This document shows, piece after piece, positions 9,642-18,413 of a stretch of DNA of 64,000 nt. Where the stretch lies: NCBI RefSeq assembly GCF_001420915.1, contig NZ_CP013021.1, forward strand, positions 1,436,001 to 1,500,000. The letters are read 5' to 3'. Below the pieces are notes generated by a model that saw only the letters and a list, made by a program, of their open reading frames with translations, searched no databases and had not been told where the DNA came from. This DNA is from Agarivorans gilvus (GTDB lineage: Bacteria; Pseudomonadota; Gammaproteobacteria; Enterobacterales; Celerinatantimonadaceae). Within the stretch, counting starts at the first letter, position 1. Every line of letters begins with the position of its first letter. The position numbers and the translations under genes are program-made.

Positions 9642-9656
9642 GCACAAACTTGGCGC
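9642..9656. promoter_or_regulatory. NtrC-like enhancer site
   Basis: GCACAAACTTGGCGC matches the NtrC consensus GCACCNNNNTGGTGC except at two positions. Its centre is about 145 bp upstream of the predicted sigma-54 start, where NtrC enhancers commonly sit. The rest of 9449-9702 holds no gene. Confidence 0.5.
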
Positions 9657-9659
9657 ATA

Positions 9660-9688
9660 AAAAAACCGGCGATTTTCGCCGGTTTTTT
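9660..9688 (-). terminator. terminator after fklB
   Basis: The stem CCGGCGA/TCGCCGG (9666-9672 with 9676-9682) has a 3-nt loop between an A-run and a T-run, so it could work on both strands. It follows the fklB stop and overlaps the upstream control region of the nrt operon. Confidence 0.85.
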
Positions 9689-9702
9689 CTGACAGTTGAT
9701 GT

Positions 9703-10323
9703 CTAAGCTAATACAGCTAGCAACTCAACTTCAAATACTAGAGCCGCAAAAGGAGGGATGGCCGCACCAGCACCTTGTGAACCATAGGCTAGCTCATGAG
9801 GTACGTAAAGCTTCCACTTGTCACCCACTTTCATGCGCTGTAGTGCTTCTGTCCAACCTTTAATTACACCATTTACAGGGAATTCGGCAGGTTGACCACG
9901 TTGTACAGAGCTGTCGAATACTTCACCAGAAATCAAAGTACCTTCATAGTGAACTTGTACCTTGCTGGTTGCGCTAGGGCTTTCACCGTCACCTTCAACC
10001 AATACTTCGTACTGTAGGCCAGTCTCAGTTTTGTTGATCTCAGGGCGCTTAGCATTTTCAGCCAAGAAGTTCTCGCCTTCAGCCATGGCTTCTTTATGCT
10101 GCTCTGCTTTTTTAGCTTCGATTTGCTTAGTGATTTCTTGAAATGCTGCACCGATAACCGCTTCATCTAGTTGCGGTTGCTCGCCTTGCATAACATCACG
10201 AATGCCATCAAGCATGGCATTAACTTCTAGTCCGTCGAATGCGGCACGTTCAATTTGTTCACCAATTTGAAGACCGTAACCGTAACTCGCCTGCGCTGCT
10301 GCGCCTTGATATTTATCGCTCAT
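9703..10323 (-). CDS. fklB: FKBP-type peptidyl-prolyl isomerase FklB
   Basis: Peptidyl-prolyl cis-trans isomerase, 206 aa, the same size as E. coli FklB (FKBP22). The N-terminal helical dimerisation region begins SDKYQGAAAQASYGYGLQIG and has no signal peptide, which fits a cytoplasmic protein. The C-terminal FKBP domain has VQVHYEGTLISGEVFDSS, GVIKGWTEALQRMKVGDK and the end YGSQGAGAAIPPFAALVFEV. It is monocistronic with a strong terminator. Confidence 0.93.
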   Translation of the reverse strand: MSDKYQGAAAQASYGYGLQIGEQIERAAFDGLEVNAMLDGIRDVMQGEQPQLDEAVIGAAFQEITKQIEAKKAEQHKEAMAEGENFLAENAKRPEINKTETGLQYEVLVEGDGESPSATSKVQVHYEGTLISGEVFDSSVQRGQPAEFPVNGVIKGWTEALQRMKVGDKWKLYVPHELAYGSQGAGAAIPPFAALVFEVELLAVLA

Positions 10324-10376
10324 TTGAACTCTTAAATCTAATCAATAAATGAAGCTAAAAGGTTAACATAAAGCGA

Positions 10377-10874
10377 TCAAAAATGCCCTTGACGAAGCGT
10401 TAAATGGGCTTTTTTTTGTGAATAAGCTTGCCCGGCAAAATAGAGCTGCTGTTGCTCACCAGTAAAATCAAAGCCCAAATGGCGATAGAAACCTTGAGCG
10501 TGCTGGTTATCTTGCATTACCCAGCAATATAAGTGCTGCGCCTTGGTTTGCTCACAAGCATGTTTTAATAAAGCTTTGCCGAAGCCTTGGCCAATCCACT
10601 CTGGTAACAGATATAGGGCACTGAGTTCTTGGCATTGCGCTTGTTGTTGCAGGCAGATAAATCCCATCAATTCCGCTTGTTCGACAACCCAGGTTTGATA
10701 AGCGGCGCTGTCAAGCCGCTGTTGCCAAGCCAGAAAATGCTCAGCAACCGGCAAGGCTTCCAACATATGTACAGTTAATGAATCACTGTGTAAATGCTGC
10801 CAGCTTAAGCGCTGCACGCGACATATCGCGAGCGCATCACCAGCATTAGCCAAACGAATAGACACCTTAGTCAT
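10377..10874 (-). CDS. GNAT-family N-acetyltransferase
   Basis: Acetyl-CoA-dependent acyltransferase of unknown substrate, 165 aa. It starts MTKVSIRLANAGDALAICRVQ. The acetyl-CoA pyrophosphate loop is seen in LPEWIGQGFGKALLKHACEQ, followed by the late GNAT strand and helix DNQHAQGFYRHLGFDFTGE. The ATG at 10872-10874 overlaps the stop of the upstream protease gene by 8 nt, so the two are probably translationally coupled. A longer upstream frame exists but is the shadow of the protease gene. Confidence 0.8.
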   Translation of the reverse strand: MTKVSIRLANAGDALAICRVQRLSWQHLHSDSLTVHMLEALPVAEHFLAWQQRLDSAAYQTWVVEQAELMGFICLQQQAQCQELSALYLLPEWIGQGFGKALLKHACEQTKAQHLYCWVMQDNQHAQGFYRHLGFDFTGEQQQLYFAGQAYSQKKAHLTLRQGHF

Positions 10875-11694
10875 TAAAACTGGCTGGGCGCAGGCACTGC
10901 GGCGATTTACCCTGAGCAATGGCTTGTTTTTGCAATTGGGTAGCTCGTGCCATTCGCTGTTCCAAGTCACTGATTCGAGTTTGGTTAGAAGGGTGAGTAG
11001 ACAAAAACTCTGGTACCGAACCGCCGCCGGCTTTGGCCATATTTTGCCACAGGCTAACACTCGCTTTTGGGTCGAAACCGGCACTGGCCATTAAGTCCAG
11101 CCCCATTAGATCGGCTTCACTTTCTTGGGTACGTCCGTAAGGTAGCAGTACACCATACTGAACCCCTAAACCTAGTGCAGCCATGGCTAAGCCTTTGTGC
11201 TCTATGTTATCGCTAACCCCAATGGCTATTGCCGCCACCGTAGTACCAATACCTGCAATTTGATTTTGCGATAGTCGCTCGTTACTGTGTTCTGCCAAGA
11301 CATGGGAAATTTCATGGCCGATCACCGTTGCTAGCTGGTCGGGTGTTTCAGCCACTTTAATCAAACCCGTATACACACCAATATGCGCACCAGGTAAGGC
11401 GAAGGCGTTCACTTGTTCTGAGTCAAACACCACCACTTCCCAGTCTGCTTCACCATAATGGCCGGGAATTTCGGCGGTCACCGCATTGGCAACACAGGCC
11501 ACATAGTCATTAGTCGCTTGGTCACTATAAATCTTTTCTTGTTGTTTGATTTCTTCAAAAGATTGGGCGCCCAATGCGCTCATTTTTGCATCATCATAGA
11601 GCAATACCCGTTTGCGTCCAGTTGGAGAAGCCGAACAGCTAAGTAATACGGCTAATGAGCCCGCAAGGAGTAGAGTTTTACCTAGTTTATTCAT
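10867..11694 (-). CDS. M48-family metallopeptidase, outer-membrane lipoprotein type
   Basis: Zinc endopeptidase of the LoiP/YcaL/BepA-like M48B group, 275 aa. A lipoprotein signal ends at Cys20 (VLLSC). The zinc motif HEISH is at about 127-131. The third ligand region is QESEADLMGLDLM, and a LSTHPSNQTRI motif follows. It probably acts in the periplasm in quality control of envelope proteins. It is followed by an overlapping GNAT gene and preceded by cobU at 33 nt. Confidence 0.88.
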   Translation of the reverse strand: MNKLGKTLLLAGSLAVLLSCSASPTGRKRVLLYDDAKMSALGAQSFEEIKQQEKIYSDQATNDYVACVANAVTAEIPGHYGEADWEVVVFDSEQVNAFALPGAHIGVYTGLIKVAETPDQLATVIGHEISHVLAEHSNERLSQNQIAGIGTTVAAIAIGVSDNIEHKGLAMAALGLGVQYGVLLPYGRTQESEADLMGLDLMASAGFDPKASVSLWQNMAKAGGGSVPEFLSTHPSNQTRISDLEQRMARATQLQKQAIAQGKSPQCLRPASFND

Positions 11695-11727
11695 GGTGAT
11701 AATCCGTTTCTTGGCAACCGTTTACGA

Positions 11728-12273
11728 TTACGGCTCCTTTAATATTAATGGTAATCCGGCGCTAATAAAAACCACTCTATCGGCTTTTGCTGCCAAGGCT
11801 TGATTCAAACGCCCCAGTTCATCTGCAAACAAACGTGCCATGGCGTTATCGGATACTAAGCCCAGCCCTACCTCATTGCTCACAATAACTATTTCACTAT
11901 CTAAGCGCTCTAGGCACTCCAGCAAGGCTGTGCTTTGCTGTTGTATATCGGTAACTTGTTGCTCTGGCGAAGTAGAACGACACAACCACCAGCCCAGCCA
12001 CGTTGACATACATTCTAATAAAATGCGCCGCCCCTGCCCCGCATAGCACTCTAATACTTCGCCTAAGTTTTCATTTTCAAAGTCAAACTCATGAGTCTCA
12101 AAACGCGACTGCCGAGTCTGTTGATGATGAGCAATCCGCTGCGCCATTTCCTGATCGCTAGCCAAGGCTGTAGCAATATAAACCGGCTTAGGCTCTGTAA
12201 GGTCAGCAAACTGTTGTTCTGCCCAGCGGCTTTTACCACTGCGAATTCCGCCTAAAACGAGGCTAATCATCAA
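11728..12273 (-). CDS. cobU: adenosylcobinamide kinase / adenosylcobinamide-phosphate guanylyltransferase
   Basis: Bifunctional enzyme of cobalamin nucleotide-loop assembly, 181 aa. The P-loop GGIRSGKSRWAE lies at the N-terminus, the IAHHQQTRQSRFETHE segment carries the guanylation histidine region, and VSNEVGLGLV is the family's second signature. No other cob gene is in the window, so it probably serves cobinamide salvage. It lies upstream of the M48 protease gene on the same strand. Confidence 0.9.
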   Translation of the reverse strand: MMISLVLGGIRSGKSRWAEQQFADLTEPKPVYIATALASDQEMAQRIAHHQQTRQSRFETHEFDFENENLGEVLECYAGQGRRILLECMSTWLGWWLCRSTSPEQQVTDIQQQSTALLECLERLDSEIVIVSNEVGLGLVSDNAMARLFADELGRLNQALAAKADRVVFISAGLPLILKEP

Positions 12274-12346
12274 TTGCCCTTATTGGTTGTAATACGATGT
12301 TGACTGACATACTAAAACAAGATCGGCCCTAATCACTATTTAGACA

Positions 12347-12373
12347 TAAAAAAAGCGGCCAATGCCGCTTTTT
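12347..12373 (-). terminator. intrinsic terminator of the dnaK-dnaJ operon
   Basis: The stem AGCGGC/GCCGCT (12354-12359 with 12364-12369) lies between an A-run and a T-run, just after the dnaJ stop. Confidence 0.85.
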
Positions 12374-12391
12374 AAACTATGTAAGTTTTGA

Positions 12392-13531
12392 TTAACTGGT
12401 TAGGTCGTCAAAAAACTTTTTCACTCCATCGAAGAAACCTTCGGCTTTCGGCTTGTGCTTGCTGCCAGCTGAACCACCACAACTTTCTTCAAAGTCTTTA
12501 AGCAGTTGTTTTTGTTTCTCATTCAACTTAACTGGCGTTTCCACAATCACTTTGCAGATCAAGTCACCCACAGGGCCACCGCGTACCGACTTCACCCCTT
12601 TACCACGCATTCTAAACATGCGACCGGTTTGGGTTTCGCTAGGTACTTTTAGATTGACGCGGCCATCAAGGGTGGGCACTTCAATCTCACCGCCCAAGGC
12701 AGCCAAGGTAAAGCTAATTGGCACTTCGCAATAAAGGTTGCTTTCTTCACGCTTGAAGATCGGGTGCTCTTTAACATGAACTTGCACATACAAGTCACCG
12801 GCAGGAGCGCCACTTTCACCGGCTTCGCCTTCACCAGATAAACGAACCCGGTCACCGGTATCAACCCCGGCAGGAATGCTAACCGATAAAGTTTTAGCAC
12901 GTTCGTAACGACCTTCACCATGACATTTATGACAAGGGTCTGAAATGATAGTCCCCTTACCCTTACAGGTAGGACAAGCTTGCTGCACAGCAAAGAAGCC
13001 TTGGCGCATCTGTACTTGGCCTTGACCATGACAGGTGCCACAAGTTTTTGGCGTTGAGCCCTTCTTAGCGCCACTACCATTACATTGCTCACAATGAACC
13101 AGTGTAGGTACGCGAATTTCTTTCTTAATGCCTTTAACCGCTTGCTCTAAAGTTAGCTCTAGGTTGTAGCGCAAGTCTGAGCCACGCTGCGGTTGGCGAC
13201 GACCGCCACCAGCACGACCACCACCGAAAATGTCACCGAAGATGTCACCAAACGCATCACCGAAGTCAGCATGTCCGCCACCAAAGCCACCTGCGCCACG
13301 GTTAGGATCAACCCCAGCATGACCGTAATGGTCATAGGATTCTTTCTTGTGCGGATTACTGAGCACTTCATAGGCTTCTTTAACTTCTTTAAATTTCTCT
13401 TCAGAAGCTTTATCACCCTTGGTGCGGTCTGGGTGAAATTTCATCGCCAAACGTTTGTAGGCTTTTTTAATATCTCGTTCACTGGCATCTTTGGCGAGGC
13501 CAAGAACTTCATAATAATCGCGTTTTGACAT
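12392..13531 (-). CDS. dnaJ: chaperone protein DnaJ
   Basis: Hsp40 co-chaperone of DnaK, 379 aa, full length. The J domain carries the HPD motif in KFHPDRTKGD. A Gly/Phe-rich region (~75-115) follows. The zinc-binding region has four CxxCxGxG repeats: CEQCNGSG, CGTCHGQG, CPTCKGKG and CHKCHGEG. The C-terminal substrate-binding region is intact. It lies 118 nt downstream of dnaK on the same strand, with a strong hairpin in the gap. Confidence 0.97.
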   Translation of the reverse strand: MSKRDYYEVLGLAKDASERDIKKAYKRLAMKFHPDRTKGDKASEEKFKEVKEAYEVLSNPHKKESYDHYGHAGVDPNRGAGGFGGGHADFGDAFGDIFGDIFGGGRAGGGRRQPQRGSDLRYNLELTLEQAVKGIKKEIRVPTLVHCEQCNGSGAKKGSTPKTCGTCHGQGQVQMRQGFFAVQQACPTCKGKGTIISDPCHKCHGEGRYERAKTLSVSIPAGVDTGDRVRLSGEGEAGESGAPAGDLYVQVHVKEHPIFKREESNLYCEVPISFTLAALGGEIEVPTLDGRVNLKVPSETQTGRMFRMRGKGVKSVRGGPVGDLICKVIVETPVKLNEKQKQLLKDFEESCGGSAGSKHKPKAEGFFDGVKKFFDDLTS

Positions 13532-13589
13532 AATGGGGTTCTACATTCTCACAACTAAACTAGCTGAAAGTATTGGCGTTAATAGACAC

Positions 13590-13617
13590 ACGGGCGTTGC
13601 TTTAAGACAACGCCCGT
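13590..13617 (-). promoter_or_regulatory. strong hairpin between dnaK and dnaJ
   Basis: A perfect 10-bp stem (13590-13599 with 13608-13617) has an 8-nt loop. On the minus strand, which carries dnaK-dnaJ, it is not followed by a T-run, so it is not a standard terminator for these genes. It may act as a processing or stability element, or a partial terminator, that sets the dnaK:dnaJ ratio. The role is inference. Confidence 0.5.
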
Positions 13618-13649
13618 TCTTTTACTTTATTAAGTGTTGTCGACAAGGT

Positions 13650-15566
13650 TTACTTTTTGTCGTCTTTCACTTCTTCAAACTCGGCGTCAACTACGTCGTC
13701 TTGAGCACCAGCAGCTTGCTCGGCATCAGCGGCACCCGCTTCGGCTTGGGCTTTTTGCTGAGCCACTTCCATTAGTTTTTGAGAAGCTTCGATAAGGGCT
13801 TGAGTTTTCGCTTCAATTTCCGCTTTATCTTCGCCTTTGCTGGCCGTTTCTAATTCAGTTACAGCCGCTTCGATTTTCTCTTTATCTTCTTCAGAAAGTG
13901 CATCGCCAGCTTCGGTAATTTGCTTACGAGTACCGTGAACTAAAGCATCAGCTTGGTTACGTGCCTGAACTAACTCTTCAAATTTCTTATCATCTTCAGC
14001 GTGAGCTTCAGCGTCGTTTACCATCTTGTTGATTTCATCATCAGACAAACCAGAAGAAGCTTGAATGGTAATTTTTTGCTCTTTACCGGTGTCTTTATCT
14101 TTGGCAGATACGTGTAAGATACCATCAGCATCCAAATCGAAGGTCACTTCAATTTGTGGCACGCCGCGCTGTGCAGGACGAATACCTTCTAGGTTAAATT
14201 GACCCAAAGATTTGTTATCAGCAGCACGCTTACGCTCACCTTGAATTACATGAACGGTTACCGCGCTTTGATTATCTTCAGCGGTTGAGAATACCTGTGA
14301 ACCCTTAGTTGGGATGGTGGTGTTTTTCTCAACAACGCGAGTCATTACCCCACCCATGGTTTCAATACCAAGAGACAGTGGAGTTACGTCTAGTAGCAAT
14401 ACGTCAGTTTTATCGCCAGACAATACCGCACCTTGAATTGCAGCTCCCATGGCTACTGCTTCATCAGGGTTAACGTCTTTACGAGGCTCTTTACCGAAGA
14501 ACTCAGTTACGGCACTTTGTACTAAAGGCATACGAGTTTGGCCACCCACTAGAATCACATCGTTGATGTCGCCTACAGATAGGTCAGCATCTTGCAGTGC
14601 AATGCGTAGCGGCTCTAAAGAACGTTGTACTAAATCTTCAACCAAAGACTCTAACTTAGCACGAGTCACTTTAATGTTTAGGTGTTTAGGACCACTTGCA
14701 TCAGCAGTGATGTAAGGTAGGTTTACATCTGTTTGTTGTGCTGAAGATAGCTCACACTTAGCTTTTTCAGCGGCTTCTTTTAGACGCTGCATCGCTAGTG
14801 GATCAGTTTTAAGGTCAAAACCTTGGTCTTTCTTGAACTGCTCAACTAAGTAGTTAATTAAGCGGTTATCGAAGTCTTCACCACCTAAGTGAGTATCACC
14901 GTTGGTTGCCAATACTTCGAAGGTTTTTTCGCCATCAACTTCATCGATTTCAATGATTGAGATATCGAAAGTACCACCACCTAAGTCGTATACTGCTACT
15001 ACATTGTCACCCTTGGTATTGTTAACACCGTAAGCGAAGGCTGCAGCGGTAGGCTCGTTGATAATACGTTTTACTTCTAGACCAGCGATACGGCCAGCAT
15101 CTTTAGTGGCTTGACGTTGCGAATCGTTAAAGTAAGCAGGAACGGTAATAACCGCTTCAGTCACTTTCTCACCAAGATAGTCCTCGGCAGTCTTTTTCAT
15201 TTTTTTCAATACTTCAGCTGAAATTTGAGGTGGCGCTTTTTTGTCACCTTTTACTTCAACCCAAGCATCACCGTTATCAGCATTAACGATGCTGAAAGGC
15301 ATAATTTCGATGTCACGTTGAACTTCGTCATCAGTAAAACGACGACCGATTAAACGCTTAATCGCAAATAAAGTATTTTTAGGGTTAGTTACCGCTTGGC
15401 GCTTTGCAGGTTGACCCACTAAGGTTTCGCCATCTTCAGTAAAAGCAATGATAGATGGGGTTGTGCGATCGCCTTCTGCGTTCTCAATAACTTTAGGGGT
15501 GTCGCCGTCTAATATTGCAACACAAGAGTTAGTGGTTCCTAAGTCGATACCAATAATTCTACCCAT
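13650..15566 (-). CDS. dnaK: chaperone protein DnaK (Hsp70)
   Basis: Hsp70 chaperone ATPase, 638 aa, typical length. The N-terminus is MGRIIGIDLGTTNSCVA. The ATPase motifs VYDLGGGTFDISIIEID and ILVGGQTRMP are seen, and the linker is DVLLLDVTPLSLGIET. The lid ends with an acidic tail and VVDAEFEEVKDDKK, typical of gammaproteobacterial DnaK. The ATG at 15564-15566 was chosen because GGAG lies 9 nt upstream and the family starts here; a TTG 15 nt upstream is less likely. Transcribed from a sigma-32 promoter. Confidence 0.98.
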   Translation of the reverse strand: MGRIIGIDLGTTNSCVAILDGDTPKVIENAEGDRTTPSIIAFTEDGETLVGQPAKRQAVTNPKNTLFAIKRLIGRRFTDDEVQRDIEIMPFSIVNADNGDAWVEVKGDKKAPPQISAEVLKKMKKTAEDYLGEKVTEAVITVPAYFNDSQRQATKDAGRIAGLEVKRIINEPTAAAFAYGVNNTKGDNVVAVYDLGGGTFDISIIEIDEVDGEKTFEVLATNGDTHLGGEDFDNRLINYLVEQFKKDQGFDLKTDPLAMQRLKEAAEKAKCELSSAQQTDVNLPYITADASGPKHLNIKVTRAKLESLVEDLVQRSLEPLRIALQDADLSVGDINDVILVGGQTRMPLVQSAVTEFFGKEPRKDVNPDEAVAMGAAIQGAVLSGDKTDVLLLDVTPLSLGIETMGGVMTRVVEKNTTIPTKGSQVFSTAEDNQSAVTVHVIQGERKRAADNKSLGQFNLEGIRPAQRGVPQIEVTFDLDADGILHVSAKDKDTGKEQKITIQASSGLSDDEINKMVNDAEAHAEDDKKFEELVQARNQADALVHGTRKQITEAGDALSEEDKEKIEAAVTELETASKGEDKAEIEAKTQALIEASQKLMEVAQQKAQAEAGAADAEQAAGAQDDVVDAEFEEVKDDKK

Positions 15567-15619
15567 GATGGTGTTCTCCAAATTCTGGTTTTAACTAATA
15601 TTCTGTTGTTGAAATCTAA

Positions 15620-15645
15620 GTGGGGGCAGCAAATTTCTTTTCAAG
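15620..15645 (-). promoter_or_regulatory. dnaK: sigma-32 heat-shock promoter of dnaK
   Basis: The minus strand has CTTGAAA (15639-15645), then a 13-nt spacer and CCCCAC (15620-15625). This is close to the sigma-32 consensus CTTGAAA with CCCCAT. The start would give a leader of about 45-50 nt. The remaining 15646-15858 must also hold the promoter of the divergent symporter gene. Confidence 0.85.
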
Positions 15646-15858
15646 GGAAAACACTAAAAAAACTTATTAAAAATAATTTCCCCTGGCTTCACGCCTCGCT
15701 CTTTTAAATCCCCCGCCGGGAATACCGATAGTTCAAAAAACCAACAAAAACACCCAAAATAGTGCCATAAATGATTTTACCTATAACTTATGGTACTATC
15801 CGCTGAACTTTAAGTTATATGGAGACATAAAATCTCCATTAGAATAGAGAGAAGGATA

Positions 15859-17199
15859 ATGAAAAACGATCCAAAACTAAGCCTCACACATAGAATTATT
15901 ATTGGCATGGTAGCCGGTATAGGCTTGGGTGTATTGCTACAAAGTTTTTTTGCTGAATCGGTTCTGGTTAAAGATTATTTGGTTGATGGCGCCTTAAACA
16001 TCGTCGGTTCAATCTTTGTTGCCAGCCTTAAAATGCTCGTGGTACCACTGGTGTTTGTCTCTTTAGTTTGCGGCGTATCTTCAATGAAAGATACCGCACG
16101 CTTAGGTCGCTTAGGCGGTAAAACCGTTTTACTTTACCTAGCCACTACCGCGATTGCCATTTCTCTAGCCATGGCGGTGGCTTTATTGGTTCGCCCAGGT
16201 ACCGGCATGGAACTAAGCAGCGAAACCAGTTTTGTTGCTAAGGAAGCACCAAGCCTAAGCCAGGTTGTGATCAACATGTTCCCAGACAACCCTATCGCGT
16301 CTATGGCCCAAGGTAATATGCTGCAAATCATTGTATTTGCGTTGCTATTTGGTATTGCTATCGCTATCTCTGGTGAACCCGGCAAGCGCATATCGAAATT
16401 ATTTGAAGATTTCAATGTGGTTATCATGAAGCTGGTTACCATCTTAATGAACCTAGCGCCTTACGGTGTATTTGCCTTATTAGCTAAACTTTTCTTCGGC
16501 ATTGGCTTTGGCGCTATTGCCAGCTTATTAAGCTATTTCATGGTGGTATTGGTCGTACTACTACTGCACTCTTTAATTATCTACCCTTCACTATTAAAAG
16601 TGCTCACCGGCCTTAGCCCAATGTTGTTTATAAAGAAAATGCGTGAAGCCATTGTATTTGCCTTTAGTACTGCCTCGTCTAACGCTACCATTCCGGTAAC
16701 GATGGAGACCGCCACCCACAAGCTAGGTGTGCGCAACTCAACCGCATCATTCACCATTCCTTTAGGGGCAACCATTAACATGGATGGCACCTCTATCATG
16801 CAGGGTGTGGCCACTATCTTTATTGCCACGGTTTACGGTATCGACCTCACCGCCGGTAATTTCTTAATGGTTATCGTCACCGCCACCCTTGCCTCGGTAG
16901 GTACAGCAGGAGTGCCAGGTGTGGGCTTAATTACTCTTGCGATGGTATTACAGCAAGTAGGTTTACCAGTAGAAGGCATAGCCTTAATTATTGGTGTAGA
17001 CCGTCTGCTAGACATGGTGCGCACCGCGGTTAACATTACCGGTGATAGCATGGTAACTGTAGCGGTGGCTAAATCAGAGGGCGATCTTAATATCGAGACC
17101 TATAACAACCCGCTAGCAGGTTTATCAGAAGAAGAAGTTCATCTTCCTCACGAAGAAACTGACGCAGCCAGCGTAAGCGCAAAGGCACAACAAGCTTAA
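15859..17199 (+). CDS. dicarboxylate/amino acid:cation symporter (DAACS family)
   Basis: Inner-membrane sodium- or proton-coupled transporter of the GltP/DctA/GltT family, 446 aa with about eight membrane segments and two re-entrant loops. The signature regions are FSTASSNATIPVTM (serine-rich hairpin), GATINMDGTSIMQG (NMDGT motif) and a GVDRLLDMVRTAVNITGDS stretch carrying the substrate-binding Asp, Arg, Thr and Asn. Substrate is glutamate, aspartate or a C4-dicarboxylate; the sequence alone does not decide. GAAGGA precedes the ATG. An ATGGAG/CTCCAT inverted repeat lies in the leader near 15818-15838. Own terminator. Confidence 0.92.
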   Translation: MKNDPKLSLTHRIIIGMVAGIGLGVLLQSFFAESVLVKDYLVDGALNIVGSIFVASLKMLVVPLVFVSLVCGVSSMKDTARLGRLGGKTVLLYLATTAIAISLAMAVALLVRPGTGMELSSETSFVAKEAPSLSQVVINMFPDNPIASMAQGNMLQIIVFALLFGIAIAISGEPGKRISKLFEDFNVVIMKLVTILMNLAPYGVFALLAKLFFGIGFGAIASLLSYFMVVLVVLLLHSLIIYPSLLKVLTGLSPMLFIKKMREAIVFAFSTASSNATIPVTMETATHKLGVRNSTASFTIPLGATINMDGTSIMQGVATIFIATVYGIDLTAGNFLMVIVTATLASVGTAGVPGVGLITLAMVLQQVGLPVEGIALIIGVDRLLDMVRTAVNITGDSMVTVAVAKSEGDLNIETYNNPLAGLSEEEVHLPHEETDAASVSAKAQQA

Positions 17200-17221
17200 A
17201 CGTTGAACTCACTGCAGCTAT

Positions 17222-17250
17222 AAAAAACGCGGCTAACTGCCGCGTTTTTT
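17222..17250. terminator. bidirectional intrinsic terminator
   Basis: A 12-bp stem including the A/T runs (17222-17233 with 17239-17250) has a TAACT loop. It lies between the convergent symporter and carbonic anhydrase genes and can serve both. Confidence 0.9.
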
Positions 17251-17272
17251 TATATCTTCAATGTTTTAATGA

Positions 17273-17878
17273 CTAATCATCTAAGCCCATACGGCTAATA
17301 TTTAAGTCATTTAATATGCCATCCTGCAAAGAATAAACACAACCATGCACCGCCAGTGGCTGACCGCGGCTCCAGGCATTTTGCACAACCGTGGTTTCTG
17401 CCACATTTTTAACCTGCTCTACCACATTCAACTCACATAAGCGATTAACACGCTCTTCAAAGTTTTCGATGGCATCCAATTCTTGTTGGTAATAGCGGTA
17501 CACATCTTTGATATGACGTAACCAGTTGTCGATCAAACCATGTTGTTCATCTTTCATGGCGGCCACCACTCCACCACAGCCATAGTGGCCGGTTACAATG
17601 ATGTGTTTCACCTTCAACACATCCACCGCATATTGAATAACAGAAAGACAATTAAGATCGGTATGAACCACTACGTTAGCAATATTCCGATGCACAAATA
17701 CTTCGCCGGGAGGCAAACTCGCTAGCTGGTTAGCGGGAACTCGACTATCACTACAACCAATCCACATAAACTCTGGAGACTGCTGCTCACACAGATCAGA
17801 AAAAAACGTGGGGTTTTTCTCCTTCATTTTCTTTGCCCAAATACGATTATTATTGAGCAGGAGATCTACACCATTCAT
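17273..17878 (-). CDS. can: beta-class carbonic anhydrase
   Basis: Zinc enzyme interconverting CO2 and bicarbonate in the cytoplasm, 201 aa. Taken from the ATG at 17876-17878, the zinc ligands fall at Cys42, Asp44 (CSDSRVPA), His98 and Cys101 (GHYGCGG), the same numbers as in E. coli Can. That supports this start over a GTG two codons upstream; GAGG precedes it. HTDLNCLSVIQYAVDVLKV and ELNVVEQV are family hallmarks. The C-terminus is about 18 residues shorter than the E. coli protein. Confidence 0.95.
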   Translation of the reverse strand: MNGVDLLLNNNRIWAKKMKEKNPTFFSDLCEQQSPEFMWIGCSDSRVPANQLASLPPGEVFVHRNIANVVVHTDLNCLSVIQYAVDVLKVKHIIVTGHYGCGGVVAAMKDEQHGLIDNWLRHIKDVYRYYQQELDAIENFEERVNRLCELNVVEQVKNVAETTVVQNAWSRGQPLAVHGCVYSLQDGILNDLNISRMGLDD

Positions 17879-17965
17879 TGACACCTCGATTTACTGTTAC
17901 CACATCATTCCCTGTGCGGCTATATTGCCCGATAGCCTCGCTAACTACCAGCTTTTAAGTGCTTA

Positions 17966-18223
17966 TTAGAAAGGCAGTTCGTTTTGTTGGGATAGGTTCT
18001 GCGCGCGGCTTGCGTCTAATTGCTGTCGGCGAAGCTCCCTTAATAAGCGCCCTTTACGCTGCTTCATTAAACGTAAAACATTTTGCTGCTCAGCCAGCGT
18101 TAAGTGCTGCCACTCAAAGCGTTCTTTGCGGGTACGAAAACAGCCCAAACACAAGCCACGGCTATTGGTCTGACAAATACCGCGGCAAGGATTGGGAATA
18201 TCGAAGATCTCTAGCTGTTCCAT
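17966..18223 (-). CDS. DUF1289 family small cysteine-rich protein
   Basis: Protein of 85 aa with the DUF1289 pattern NPCRGICQTNSRGLCLGCFR followed by RTRKERFEWQHLTLAEQQ. Four cysteines in C-x3-C-x7-C-x2-C spacing suggest metal or Fe-S binding. The function of the family is not established. The C-terminal third is rich in Arg and Gln. It stands alone between carbonic anhydrase and the divergent proline-rich protein gene. Confidence 0.8.
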   Translation of the reverse strand: MEQLEIFDIPNPCRGICQTNSRGLCLGCFRTRKERFEWQHLTLAEQQNVLRLMKQRKGRLLRELRRQQLDASRAQNLSQQNELPF

Positions 18224-18413
18224 TTGGCGTGATCACTCAAGCTGAAGCAATGCGAACAATTGTTATTTACTTAACCATGGCATAGGAATAGCAAACTGGT
18301 CAAAGTTTTTAGCTCAAAGCCAGTAATCGGGTTAAAGTTAGACAACTAGCTTGAGTCTTCTCACCATCAGTTCTGCGCTAGAATTGGAGCAAACACCACC
18401 TAACGAGGTAGAT

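Noticed and set aside
13193..13528. Plus-strand frame antisense to dnaJ
   Set aside because: Thr/Met-rich shadow of the Gly-rich region and J domain of dnaJ.
13590..13620. dnaK-dnaJ hairpin as a plus-strand terminator (TCTTTTACTTT follows)
   Set aside because: No plus-strand gene lies upstream that would need it.
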